A DNA stretch of 64,000 nucleotides, taken from the NCBI RefSeq assembly GCF_017916425.1, contig NZ_JAFMSX010000005.1, positions 205,447 to 269,446 of the forward strand, read 5' to 3'. The notes under the pieces are model-generated. The model searched no databases. It had not been told where the DNA came from and saw nothing but the letters and a program-made list of their open reading frames with translations. The first letter of the stretch is position 1. Every line of letters starts with the position of its first letter. The stretch is from Nocardioides sp. SYSU D00065 (lineage in GTDB: Bacteria; Actinomycetota; Actinomycetes; Propionibacteriales; Nocardioidaceae). Shown here piece after piece: positions 45,326 through 55,800 of this stretch. The position numbers and the translations under genes are program-made.

Positions 45326-47161
45326 ATGGATGACCACTCTGACTCCCGTGCACCCCGCCGCAGCCGCGCGGGCCGCCCGGACCCCGCCGACCTGCGCCAG
45401 CTGGCGGACTCGCCGGTGTCGCTGCGCCGCGTCGCACGCCTCTTCGCGCCCCACCGGGGCGCTCTCGCCGTCGTCGTCGCGCTCATCGTGGTGAGCTCGA
45501 CGGTCTCCCTCGCCCAGCCCTTCCTCGTCCGCCACGTCATCGACGAGGCCCTGCCCCGCCAGGACGTGGGCCTGCTGGTGCTCTGCGTGGCCGCCATGCT
45601 CGGCGTCGCGATCGCGACCGCCGTCATTGGCGTCGTGCAGACCTGGCTGTCCACGGCCGTGGGCCAGCGGGTCATGCACCGACTGCGCAGCGATCTCTTC
45701 GCCCACCTGCAGCGACAGTCGCTCGGCTTCTTCACCCGCACCCGCGGCGGCGAGGTGCAGTCGCGGCTGGTCAACGACATCGGCGGCATGCAGGGGGTCG
45801 TGACGCAGACCGCCACCTCGATCGCGGCCAACCTCACCGTCGTCGTCGGCACGGCGGTCGCCATGGTCGCGCTGAGCTGGCGCCTGGCGCTCATCTCCCT
45901 GGTGGTCCTGCCCCCAGCCGTCGTGCTGACCCGGCAGGTCGCGCGCATGCGCCACCGGATCACCGCGGAGCGGCAGCGTCGGCTGGCCGACCTGCACGGG
46001 CAGATCGAGGAGGGCCTCTCGGTCAGCGGCGTCGCCCTGACCAAGACCTTGGGAGCCGCGCCGCGGCTGACCGCTCGCTTCGAGGAGACCTCCGCGGACC
46101 TGGTCGGGCTGGAGATCCGCTCCCGCCTCGCCGGACGCTGGCGGATGGCGACGATGACCGTCGTCTTCGCTGCCGTGCCCGCCGCGATCTACCTCGCCGC
46201 CGGCTTCCCCGCGACGTCCGGCGGGATGACGATCGGCACGCTGGTGGCGTTCGTCGCGCTCCAGGGTGGCGTGTTCCGTCCGCTCATGGGCCTGCTCAAC
46301 GTGGGGGTCGACGTCACCGCGTCACTCGCCCTGTTCAGCCGCATCTTCGAGTACGCCGACCTCCCGGTGGAGATCGCCGAACCCGCCGAGCCGGTGGCGC
46401 TGGACCGCGCCGCGGCGAGCGGTGAGGTCAGGTTCCGAGACGTCGGCTTCGCCTACGACCCCGACCGGCCGGTGCTCGGCGGCATCGACCTCCTGGTCCC
46501 GGCCGGCACGACCCTGGCGCTCGTCGGCGAGACGGGAAGCGGCAAGTCGACGCTCGCCTCGCTGGTCGCCCGGCTCCACGACGTCACCAGCGGCGCGGTG
46601 AGCATCGACGACGTCGACGTGCGCGACCTGGCCGCGGCAGACCTGGCCGCGCTCGTCGGCGTGGTCACCCAGGAGACGTACCTCATGCACGCCAGCGTCC
46701 GTGACAACCTCCGGCACGCCCGCCCGGACGCCACCGACGACGAGATCGAGCAGGCCTGCCGCACCGCGCGCATCCACGACGTCGTGACCTCGCTGCCCGA
46801 GGGCTACGACACGGTCGTGGGATCTCGCGGGCACCGGTTCTCCGGCGGGGAGCAGCAGCGCCTCGCGATCGCCCGGACGCTGCTACGCGACCCGACCGTG
46901 CTGGTCCTGGACGAGGCGACCAGCGCCCTCGACAACGAGACCGAGCGGGCCGTCCTGGCCGCGCTCGACGACGTGACCCGCACTCGCACCACGATCACCG
47001 TCGCGCACCGGTTGTCGACGGTGCGCGAGGCCGACCAGATCGCCGTCCTGCACCGGGGTCGCGTGGTCGAGCTCGGCACCCACGAGGAGCTGCTGCTCCA
47101 CGGCGGGCGCTACGCCGACCTGGTGCGCAGCGGGCTCCGTCCCGAGCCTGCCGCCGCCTGA
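45326..47161 (+). CDS. ABC transporter, type I exporter (ATP-binding and permease fused)
   Basis: A 611-residue half-transporter: six transmembrane helices (about 40-330) and a C-terminal ATPase with Walker A '[11 protein letters not shown]', Q-loop '[10 protein letters not shown]', signature 'SGGEQQRLA', Walker B '[12 protein letters not shown]' and H-loop 'TVAHRLST'. It belongs to the MsbA/LmrA/BmrA-like multidrug or lipid exporters and would homodimerise. ATG at 45326 with GAGAGGAG upstream. Divergent from MarR; its substrate may be the MarR ligand. Confidence 0.93.
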   Translation: MDDHSDSRAPRRSRAGRPDPADLRQLADSPVSLRRVARLFAPHRGALAVVVALIVVSSTVSLAQPFLVRHVIDEALPRQDVGLLVLCVAAMLGVAIATAVIGVVQTWLSTAVGQRVMHRLRSDLFAHLQRQSLGFFTRTRGGEVQSRLVNDIGGMQGVVTQTATSIAANLTVVVGTAVAMVALSWRLALISLVVLPPAVVLTRQVARMRHRITAERQRRLADLHGQIEEGLSVSGVALTKTLGAAPRLTARFEETSADLVGLEIRSRLAGRWRMATMTVVFAAVPAAIYLAAGFPATSGGMTIGTLVAFVALQGGVFRPLMGLLNVGVDVTASLALFSRIFEYADLPVEIAEPAEPVALDRAAASGEVRFRDVGFAYDPDRPVLGGIDLLVPAGTTLALVGETGSGKSTLASLVARLHDVTSGAVSIDDVDVRDLAAADLAALVGVVTQETYLMHASVRDNLRHARPDATDDEIEQACRTARIHDVVTSLPEGYDTVVGSRGHRFSGGEQQRLAIARTLLRDPTVLVLDEATSALDNETERAVLAALDDVTRTRTTITVAHRLSTVREADQIAVLHRGRVVELGTHEELLLHGGRYADLVRSGLRPEPAAA

Positions 47162-47171
47162 GCCGATCGGG

Positions 47172-48458
47172 TCAGGCGTTCGCGCCGACCGCCTGCTCGA
47201 GTGCCGCGAGCAGCACGCACGTCGCCACTGCCTCCATCGCCTCGGTCACCTCGGCGAGCGGCGGCATCGTCGGCGCCAGCCGGATGTTGGTGTCGCGGGG
47301 GTCCTGCTTGTAGGGGAACGACGACCCGGCTGGGGTCAGCGCGATGCCGGCCTCGCGGGCCAGCGCGACGACCCGGCTCGCCGTGCCGGGCACGACGTCG
47401 AGGTTCACGAAGTACCCACCGGCCGGCGTGTTCCACGTCGCGACACCGCGGCCGCCCAGCCGCTCGCTGAGCACGCGGTCCACCTCGGCGAACTTCGGCG
47501 CGATGATCTCGCGGTGCTTGACCATGTGCTCGCGCACGCCCTGCGCGGACCCGAAGAACTCCACGTGGCGCAGGTGGTTGACCTTGTCGGGCCCGATCGA
47601 GCCGTTGCCGAGGTGGCCGAGGTACCACTCGACGTTCGCCGTCGAGGCGGCCAGGAAGGCCACGCCTGCTCCCGCGAAGGTGATCTTCGACGTGGACGCG
47701 AACATGATCGGCCGGTGCGGGTGGTCGGCGGCCGAGGCCAGCGTGAGGATGTCGGCGCTCTTGGCCTCGTCCTCGGTGAGGTGGTGCAGCGCGTAGGCGT
47801 TGTCCCAGAAGATCTTGAAGTCCGGCGCCGCGGTCGGCATCGCGGCCAGGCGAGCCGCCACCTCCTGGCTGACCACCGCACCGGTCGGGTTGGCGTACGT
47901 CGGCACGACCCACATGCCCTTGATGCTCGGATCGTCGGCCACCAGCGCGGCGACGGCGTCGGCGTCCGGACCGTCGTCGTGCATGGCGACGGTGACCATC
48001 TCGACGCCGAGGCTCTCGAGCAGGGTGAAGTGGCGGTCGTATCCGGGCACCGGGCAGATGAAGCGCACCCTCTCCTCGCGACCCCACGGGCGCTCGGAGT
48101 CCACGCCGCCGAAGAGCATCAGGTACACGAGGCAGTCGCGCATCATCGACAGGCTGGAGTTGCCGCCGGCCACCACCTGGTCCGGCTCGACCCACAGCAG
48201 CTCGGCGAACATCTCCCGCAGCTCGCGCAGCCCCGCGAGCCCGCCGTAGTTGCGCACGTCGACGCCGGCGGAGTCCCGGGTGCTGGTCGGCAGCCGCAGG
48301 AGCTCGTCGGCCAGGTCGAGCTGCTGGGACGACGGCTTGCCGCGGGTCAGGTCGAGCTTGTGCCCGCGCGCCTGGAGCGCGGCGTACGCCGCCCGCTGCT
48401 CCTCGAGCAGGGCGGCGAGGTCGTCGGCGGACAGGTCGGCCAGCGCAGTCGCGTTCAC
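47172..48458 (-). CDS. aspartate aminotransferase (class Ic, AspT-like)
   Basis: A 428-residue PLP enzyme of the Aminotran_MocR-like clan, close to Corynebacterium AspT. 'KLDLTRGKPSSQQLDLA', 'VRNYGGLAGLRELREM', 'VVPTYANPTGAVVSQE' (Asn and Pro of PLP site), and 'MFASTSKITFAGAGVAFLA' with the Schiff-base Lys are seen; 'DTNIRLAPTMPP' holds the substrate-carboxylate Arg. It makes aspartate from oxaloacetate and glutamate. GTG start at 48456-48458, TAGCCT 7 nt upstream. It converges on the ABC gene (10 bp). Confidence 0.92.
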   Translation of the reverse strand: MNATALADLSADDLAALLEEQRAAYAALQARGHKLDLTRGKPSSQQLDLADELLRLPTSTRDSAGVDVRNYGGLAGLRELREMFAELLWVEPDQVVAGGNSSLSMMRDCLVYLMLFGGVDSERPWGREERVRFICPVPGYDRHFTLLESLGVEMVTVAMHDDGPDADAVAALVADDPSIKGMWVVPTYANPTGAVVSQEVAARLAAMPTAAPDFKIFWDNAYALHHLTEDEAKSADILTLASAADHPHRPIMFASTSKITFAGAGVAFLAASTANVEWYLGHLGNGSIGPDKVNHLRHVEFFGSAQGVREHMVKHREIIAPKFAEVDRVLSERLGGRGVATWNTPAGGYFVNLDVVPGTASRVVALAREAGIALTPAGSSFPYKQDPRDTNIRLAPTMPPLAEVTEAMEAVATCVLLAALEQAVGANA

Positions 48459-48489
48459 ACGCGCAAGGCTACCGAGGGTCGAGGCGGCC

Positions 48490-49440
48490 TCACGCCGGCG
48501 TCCGGAACGTGCGGCGGTACTCCTGCGGGCTGACCCCGCGGGCCCGGCCGAAGTGGTGGCGCAGCGTCGCGGCGTTGCCGAACCCGACCTCGGCGGCCAC
48601 CCAGTCGATGGAGTGGTCGGTCTGCTCGAGCAGCTCCTGCGCGGCGCGCACGCGCTCGCCCAGGATCCAGCTGTACGGCGTCGTGCCGGTCTCCTCCTTG
48701 AAGCGCCGCGCGAAGGTGCGGCCCGACATGTGCACCTGCCGGGCCAGCGTCTCGACGTCGAGGTCCTCGGCCAGGTTCGCGCTGATCCACGCCAGCAGCG
48801 GCGCCAGCGCCTCGGACTCGCAGACCGGGACCGGACGGGCGATGAACTGCGCCTGCCCGCCGTCGCGGTGCGGAGGCACGACCATCCGCCGCGCGGTCGT
48901 GGCGGCGACGCGCGCGCCGAAGTGCTGGCGCATCACGTGGAGCGCGGCGTCGAGACCGGCGGCCGACCCCGCCCCGGTCACGACCGGCCCGTCCTGGACG
49001 TAGAGGACGTTGCCGTCGATGTCGGCCTCCGGGTGCCGCGCGGCCAGCTCGTCGACGTGGCGCCAGTGCGTGGTGGCCCGCCGGCCGTCGAGGAGGCCGG
49101 CCTCGCCGAGGATGAAGGCGGCGGTGCAGTGCGCGAAGACCTGGGCGCCACGGTCGTGGGCGGCCCGGACCAGTTCCACCACCTCCGGCGACGGCTCGCG
49201 GTAGTCGCGCTTGGGGATCAGGCAGACGAGGTCCGCGTCGGCTGCGTCGGCCAGCGAGTGCTCGACGTGGAGGTCGTAGCCGGTGGCGCCCCGCACGCGC
49301 CCGGGCCGTGGAGTGGCGACGACGAAGTCGAACACGGGGTTGTCGTCCTCCGGGTGGTAGGGCTCGCCCCACACCTCGCAGATCGAGCCGAGCCCGAACG
49401 GCTCGGCGCCGTCCTGCACCACTGCGGCGACCTTCCTCAC
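48490..49440 (-). CDS. GlxA/FtrA-type transcriptional regulator (DJ-1/PfpI + AraC HTH)
   Basis: A 316-residue regulator. The N-terminal DJ-1/PfpI-like domain (1-185) has 'VFAHCTAAFILGEAGLLDGRRATTHW', with Cys in the usual nucleophile-elbow place; the AraC-type double HTH is in the last 100 residues ('LARQVHMSGRTFARRFKEETGTTPYSWI', 'VAAEVGFGNAATLRHHFGRARGVSPQEYRR'). GTG at 49438-49440 ('VRKVAAVVQDG') is chosen because relatives begin there; a longer frame to ATG 49515 would run over the palindromic operator. It probably controls itself and the adjacent small gene. Confidence 0.88.
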   Translation of the reverse strand: MRKVAAVVQDGAEPFGLGSICEVWGEPYHPEDDNPVFDFVVATPRPGRVRGATGYDLHVEHSLADAADADLVCLIPKRDYREPSPEVVELVRAAHDRGAQVFAHCTAAFILGEAGLLDGRRATTHWRHVDELAARHPEADIDGNVLYVQDGPVVTGAGSAAGLDAALHVMRQHFGARVAATTARRMVVPPHRDGGQAQFIARPVPVCESEALAPLLAWISANLAEDLDVETLARQVHMSGRTFARRFKEETGTTPYSWILGERVRAAQELLEQTDHSIDWVAAEVGFGNAATLRHHFGRARGVSPQEYRRTFRTPA

Positions 49441-49461
49441 CGCGCCAGGGTGCACCACCGG

Positions 49462-49509
49462 TGGCAGGAAATCAACCAGAACTGGCGTTCCTGCCACTCG
49501 TGGCAGGAA
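49462..49509. promoter_or_regulatory. palindromic operator upstream of the GlxA-type regulator
   Basis: TTCCTGCCAC (49488-49497) and GTGGCAGGAA (49500-49509) form a perfect 10-bp palindrome with a 2-nt centre, and a third half-site TGGCAGGAA lies at 49462-49470 in the same direction as 49501-49509. They fill the gap between two divergent genes, as expected for an AraC-family regulator using direct and inverted half-sites. Confidence 0.65.
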
Positions 49510-49533
49510 GTTCATGAGCGGAGACTTACTGCC

Positions 49534-49692
49534 ATGACCACCATCCTCCTGCTCCTGCTCCTGACCGCGGGCATCGCCTCGCTCGTCGACTACGTCCGCC
49601 ACGACCGGTTCGCCGGCCCTGCGTCCACCCGTCACCCGATCGACGATCTCGGCCCGGTCGACGTACGGCGACACCTGGTGCCCCGCGGCTGA
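49534..49692 (+). CDS. small membrane-anchored hypothetical protein
   Basis: A 52-residue protein: an N-terminal hydrophobic helix ('MTTILLLLLLTAGIASLVDYV') and a short cytoplasmic or external tail 'HPIDDLGPVDVRRHLVPRG'. No family is recognised. It is divergent from the GlxA-type regulator across a palindromic operator, which suggests it is a regulatory target. AGACTT lies 6 nt before the ATG. Confidence 0.6.
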   Translation: MTTILLLLLLTAGIASLVDYVRHDRFAGPASTRHPIDDLGPVDVRRHLVPRG

Positions 49693-49730
49693 ACACCGGG
49701 CCGGAGTCGTGTTCTGGCGCCTGCGGTGCA

Positions 49731-49768
49731 ACTTTTGCTTGACCTGAAGCAAAAGTCAGCCCTAGCGT
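49731..49768 (+). promoter_or_regulatory. promoter and palindromic operator of the large secreted oxidoreductase gene
   Basis: ACTTTTGCTT (49731-49740) and AAGCAAAAGT (49747-49756) form a perfect 10-bp palindrome with a 6-nt centre, notably AT-rich for this genome. TTGACC (49739-49744) and TAGCGT (49763-49768) are 18 bp apart, so the operator overlaps the -35. A sugar-responsive LacI/GntR/ROK-type repressor is likely but none is adjacent. Confidence 0.6.
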
Positions 49769-49835
49769 GATGCCCGTCACAGGACCGCACGCCTGTGGTG
49801 GCCCACTCGAACTCGGCTTGTGGAAGGCCCCTCCC

Positions 49836-52800
49836 ATGCACCTGCGGTCTCGCCGGATCGTCGTCCCCCTGCTCGCCCTCCTGACCGGCCTCGCGCTGGC
49901 CCTCGGCCTGACCGCGCCCGTCGCGGCTGCCGTCCCCGACCCGGTCGCACCAACGGTCGAGTCCGGCCCCGCCGACGCAGAGCCGTCGCCGGGCGCTGAC
50001 GCGTCGCGCGATAAGGACGCCCCGCAGAAGTCCCCCGCGACGAGCGCCGCCGCCGCGGACGCGGACGCGCCGGACCTCTCGAAGTTCCAGAAGGTCGTCC
50101 TGGGTCAGGGCACCGGGCTGGGCGAGGTCATGGAGCTCACCGTCGCCCCCGACGGTCGCGTCTTCTTCATCACCCGCGCCGGCGACATCTCGATGTACGA
50201 CCCCGCCGACGGCAGCATCGAGATCATCATGAACAACCCCGCCCTCGGCGTGTGGAGCGGCCTCGAGGACGGCGGCTTGGGCATCACGCTCGACCCGGAC
50301 TTCGCCACGAACAACTGGATCTACGTCTACTACGCACCGCTGCCCGCCTCGCACAACGCCAACCGGCTCTCCCGGCTCACGGTCGAGACCGACGGCGACG
50401 GCGAGACCTTCATCGACAAGGACTCCGAGAAGGTCATCCTCGAGGTCGGCACCCAGCGCAACGTGTGCTGCCACTCCGCCGGGTCGCTGCAGTTCGGCGA
50501 CGGCGGCGTCCTGCACCTGGCCACCGGCGACAACACCTCCTCCTCCGACAACGACGGCTACTCCCCCCACGACGAGCGACCGGGCCGCTCGGACTACGAC
50601 GCCCAGAAGTCCTCGGCCAACACCAACGACCTCCGGGGCAAGATCCTGCGCGTCATCCCCCGCGGCGACGACGCGGGCGACGTCGACCCGACCCCCGGCG
50701 ACGGCATCTCGTACGACATCCCCGAGGGCAACCTGTTCGGTGAGGGCGGCGCATACCCGACGGCGCTCTACCCGGACGCCGACCCGGCGAAGACGCGGCC
50801 CGAGATCTTCGTGATGGGCGTGCGCAACCCCTACCGCCTCGGGGTGGACGCCGACACCGACGTCCTCTACTGGGGCGAGGTCGGCCCGGACTCGCGGGTC
50901 AACAGCCCCAACCGCGGCCCGCGCCACTTCGAGGAGTTCAACCGCACCGACGTGCCGATGAACGGCGGGTGGCCCTACTGCGGCGGCGAGGTCGGAGCCG
51001 ACCTGACGAAGATGGACTTCGGCGGCGCCTACGTCGACTGGGACTTCGTGGCCAACCGCTACCGCACGAACCCCGACGGCACGCCCAAGCGCTTCCCGTG
51101 CAACGACCCCGACGAGATGGCGAACGTCAACGACTCCCCCAACAGCACCGGGCTGCAGTCGCTGCCGCCGATGACGGACGCGTGGATCCCCTACTCCGAC
51201 GTCGCCCCCTACAAGTACCCGGCCGTCCAGGGCTCCACCCCGACCGGCGGTCAGGTCTACCGCCAGTCGCAGAACACCGCGGCGAAGGAGACAGCCTTCC
51301 CGGCCCACTACGAGGGCTCGTACTTCATGTCGGAGATGAGCCGCGGCTGGATCAAGGAAGTCCGGATGGACGCCGAGGGCAACATCGTGGCGATCAACGA
51401 CTTCATGAGCGGCTTCGTGGCCCCCGGCGACCTCGAGTTCGGCCCCGACGGGTCGATGTACGTCCTGGAGTACGGCACCGGCTTCTTCTCCGGCTCGCCG
51501 CAGACCAAGCTCGTCCGCATCGACTACGCCATCAACGGCTCGGCCCCGGTGGCCAGGGCCGACGCCGACGTGACGGAGGGCGACGCGCCCCTGTCGGTGG
51601 AGTTCACGAGCGCAGGCACCAGCGACCCCGACGGTGACGACGTGACCTTCGCGTGGGACCTCGACGGTGACGGCGAGACCGACTCGACCGAGGCGAACCC
51701 GTCCTACACCTACGAGACCGTCGGCGACTACACCGCCCTGCTCACCGTGACCGACGCGACCGGCAAGTCCGCGACCGCGCAGGTCGTGGTCAACGTCGGC
51801 AACACCGCACCCCGGGTCGAGATCGAGCTGCCGGCCGACGGCGGGTTCTACTCCTCCGGCGACGACATCCCGTTCGTCGTCGACGTGCAGGACGCGGAGG
51901 AGACGGTCGACTGCTCGGAGGTGGTCGTGCAGGAGGGCCTCGGCCACGACCTGCACGTCCACCCCAACCTGTCGGTCAACGGCTGCGAGGGCACGATCCG
52001 CACTGCCGCCTCGGCCGACCACGGTCCCGACGCCAACACCTACGGCGTGCTGATCGCGACCTACCGCGACGGCGGCGCCAACGACGGTGCCAACGCGCCC
52101 CTGACGGGCAGCGACACCGTCATCCTCCAGCCCAAGCTGCGCCAGGCCGAGCACGCCACCAACCGCCAGGGCGTGGGCTACACCGGCTACGACGACAAGT
52201 CCGGCACCCGTCCCGGTGGCGGCGGCCTGATCACCGGCATGGGCAACAACGACTGGGTGATGTTCGACCCGATGAGCCTGGTCAACATGACCGACGTGTC
52301 GATCCGCTACTCCGGCGGGCCGCAGTCCGGCGCGACCATCCAGCTGCGTGCCGGCGCTCCCGACGGCCCGGTGGTGGCCACGGTGCCGCTCGCCGGCGGC
52401 ACCGAGGGGCAGTACTTCTACAAGACCGTCAGCGCACCCATCAGCGCCCGCGACGCCGACACCGGCGGCCGCCCGCTCTACTTCGTCTACTCCGGCAACG
52501 GCGAGATGAACTTCGACGAGTTCAGCGTCGAGGGCAAGGGTGTCGCCGGCAACACCTCGCCGGTGATCGAGTCGGCCACCGCCACCCCCGGTGACGGCCT
52601 CGCGCCGCTCGACGTCGACTTCGCGGTGGAGGCCAGCGACCCCGACGGCGACGACATCACCTACACCTGGGACTTCGGTGTCGCGGGCACCGACGACGAC
52701 ACGGCCACGACCGCCACGGCGTCGTGGACCTACCCCGAGCCCGGGGAGTACACCGCGACCGTCACGGTCGAGGACGAGACCGGCAAGAGCACGAGCAAGG

Positions 52801-55800
52801 CGGTCGCCGTGACCGTCCGTCAGCCCTGCGCGAGCGCGCCGACGCCCGACCCGGGCTACGAGCTGCTCTTCGACGGCACCGACCTGAGCTCGTGGAAGCA
52901 GGCAGGTCCCGGCGGCTTCACGGTCGAGAACTGCCAGCTCACCAGCTTCGGCGGGCTCGGACTGCTCTGGTACTCCGAACGCACGTTCGCCGACTACACG
53001 GTGAAGCTGCAGTTCAAGCTGTCCGACGACGGCGACAACTCCGGCGTCTTCACCCGGTTCCCCGACCCGGGCACCGACCCGTGGGTCGCGGTCGACGGCG
53101 GTCACGAGATCCAGATCAAGGAGGGCCAGCCCGGCGACGAGCCGCAGAAGACCGGCTCGGTCTACAACTTCGACCGCGAGGACGCGCGCAACGCCCGACC
53201 GATCGGTGAGTGGAACGACTACGAGATCACCGTGCGGGGCCAGACCTACACGATGACGCTCAACGGCCAGGTGGTGAACGAGTACACCTCCGACGGCTCC
53301 CGCGGCACCGACGGCTACATCGGCCTGCAGAACCACGGCAACGCCGACGAGGTGAGCTTCCGCAACATCCAGATCAAGGAGCTCGAGGTCGAGGAGCCCT
53401 TCGTCAACACCGTGTCCGCCGACCCCGTGCGCGGCGGTGCCCCGCTGAACGTCGACTTCACCGCCGAGGGCGTGGACCGGCAGGGTGACGACATCACCTA
53501 CGAGTGGGACTTCGGCGACGGCTCCGCCCCCGTCACGGGCGGTGCGGAGGTGTCCCACACCTACACCGACGGCGGCACGTACACGGCGTCCGTCACCCCG
53601 GTGGACGCCTCGGGCAACCGTGGGCTGACCCGGGAGACCGAGGAGATCACCGTCCTCGTCGACCCGGTCGCCACCGCGACCGCCGCGCCCCGCTGCGGCG
53701 TGCTTCCGCTGCAGGTCGAGTTCGACGCGTCCGCAACCGACCCGCAGGACCAGGCGGTCACCTGGAAGTGGGACTTCGGCGTCGACGGCACGACCGACGA
53801 CACCTCGACGGAGCAGTCGCCGTCGTGGACCTACACGCAGGCGGGCGAGTACACCGCGACCGTCACCGCGACGGACCCCGACGGCAACACCGGCACCAGC
53901 CCGGTGCGCATCGAGGTGCTCGCCGACGGCGAGTGCCGGCCGGTGGCCGACCTCTCGGAGCTGTTCAACAACGACGGCATCTCCACCGACGCCAACCCCG
54001 GCGACGGCAACTTCGACGGCGGAGGCTGGAGCTTCGCCGCGGAGCTCCTCCCCCAGGCCGTGCTCCCCGACGGCGGACAGGTGCGCCTCAACGGGGTGGA
54101 CTACGAGTTCGGCAGCCCCGCCGACGGGCAGCTCAACAACGTCGAGGCTGACGGCCAGGTCATCGACCTGCCCACCGGCACCTACGACGAGCTGGCCGTC
54201 CTCGCCACCGCCCACAACGGCGACGTGCAGGAGGAGGGGACGGTGACCTACGCCGACGGCACCACTGCCCAGGTGCCGCTGCAGTTCACCGACTGGGCCG
54301 TCACCCCGAAGTTCGGCGAGGAGATCGCGATCGACATGCCGTACCGCCACAACGGCGGCGGCGACACCTCGCCGCGGGTCATGATCTTCAGCCAGCGGAT
54401 CCCGCTCGAGGCGGGCAAGCAGGCCGACACGCTGACCCTGCCCGCGAACCCCAAGCTGCACGTCTTCGCAGTCTCCGGCGCCCGCGCCGAGGACCCCGCG
54501 CCCCCGTGCGAGCAGCCCGAGCGGTCCGACGAGTTCAACGACACCGAGCTGCTCGACAACTGCCACTGGACGGTTCGGCGCCCCGACGAGACGGCGTACG
54601 ACGTCTCGGGCGGCGCCCTGCGCCTGACCGCGCGACCCGGCGAGTACAACGACACCAGCAACATCGTCACCCAGGACGCACCCGACGGAGCGTGGACGGC
54701 GACGTCCAAGCTCACGTGGGACCCCACGGAGGCGGGTCAGCAGGCCGGACTCGTGGTCGCCGGGAGCGGCGGCTCCGGGTTCGCGAAGCTCACCTTCGTC
54801 GACAAGGGCGACGACAACGAGTGGATCGAGTTCCTCAAGTCCTCGACACCTGCCAACAACTTCGACTTCGGCGGCAACTGGAACACCGGTGGCGGCAGCT
54901 TCGACGGGCCCTTCCTGCCCGACGACTTCCCGACCACCTTCTGGCTGCGGCTGACCTCGGACGGCACCCAGCTGCGTGGCTACTACTCCACCGACGGGAA
55001 CGAGTTCGTCCAGGTCGGTGACCCCCGCGCGCTCGCCGGCATCACCAACCCGCGGGTCGGCGTGATGGCACTCAAGGGCGGAGCGCCGGGCGACCCGGTC
55101 GCGAGCTTCGACTTCTTCCGCTGGTCCGGCCAGCAGCAGGGCGAGGCCCCGACCGTGACGGCGGCTGCCGAGCCCACCTCCGGCACCGCGCCGCTCGACG
55201 TCGACTTCAGCGCCGAGGGGACCGACCCCGAGGGCGGAGAGCTCGACTACGCCTGGGACTTCGGCGTGAGCGGCACGCAGGACGACACCGCCGACACGGC
55301 CGACGCCTCCTGGACGTACACCGAGCCGGGCAGCTACACCGCGACGGTCACGGTCACCGACCCGGACGGGCAGACCGCCGAGGACACCGTCGAGGTCGTC
55401 GTCGAGGAGCCGGCGCAGGGCCGGACCTGGGTCGTCGACGCGGTCGACGAGGCGCGAGGCAACTACTGGCGCTCGGCGGACACCGGGACGTCGACGGTCA
55501 CCGTCGAGGTCGGCGACACGGTCGAGTGGCAGTTCGACCAGGCCACGATGGGCCACGACCTGACCTCGTTGAACTCCGGCAGCACGTGGCAGCCCGAGCT
55601 CCAGGAGTACCGCAACCCCAACGGCGAGCCGGTGCGCTACACCTTCACCAAGCCCGGGACCTACGAGTACTGGTGCAGCATCCACGGCGCCACCATGCGC
55701 GGCACCGTGGTGGTGGAGGAGCCCGCGCCGGACAACCGTCCGCCGACCGCCAACCCCATGGTCGACCCGCGGACCGGAGCCGCCCCCCTCTACGTCCACT

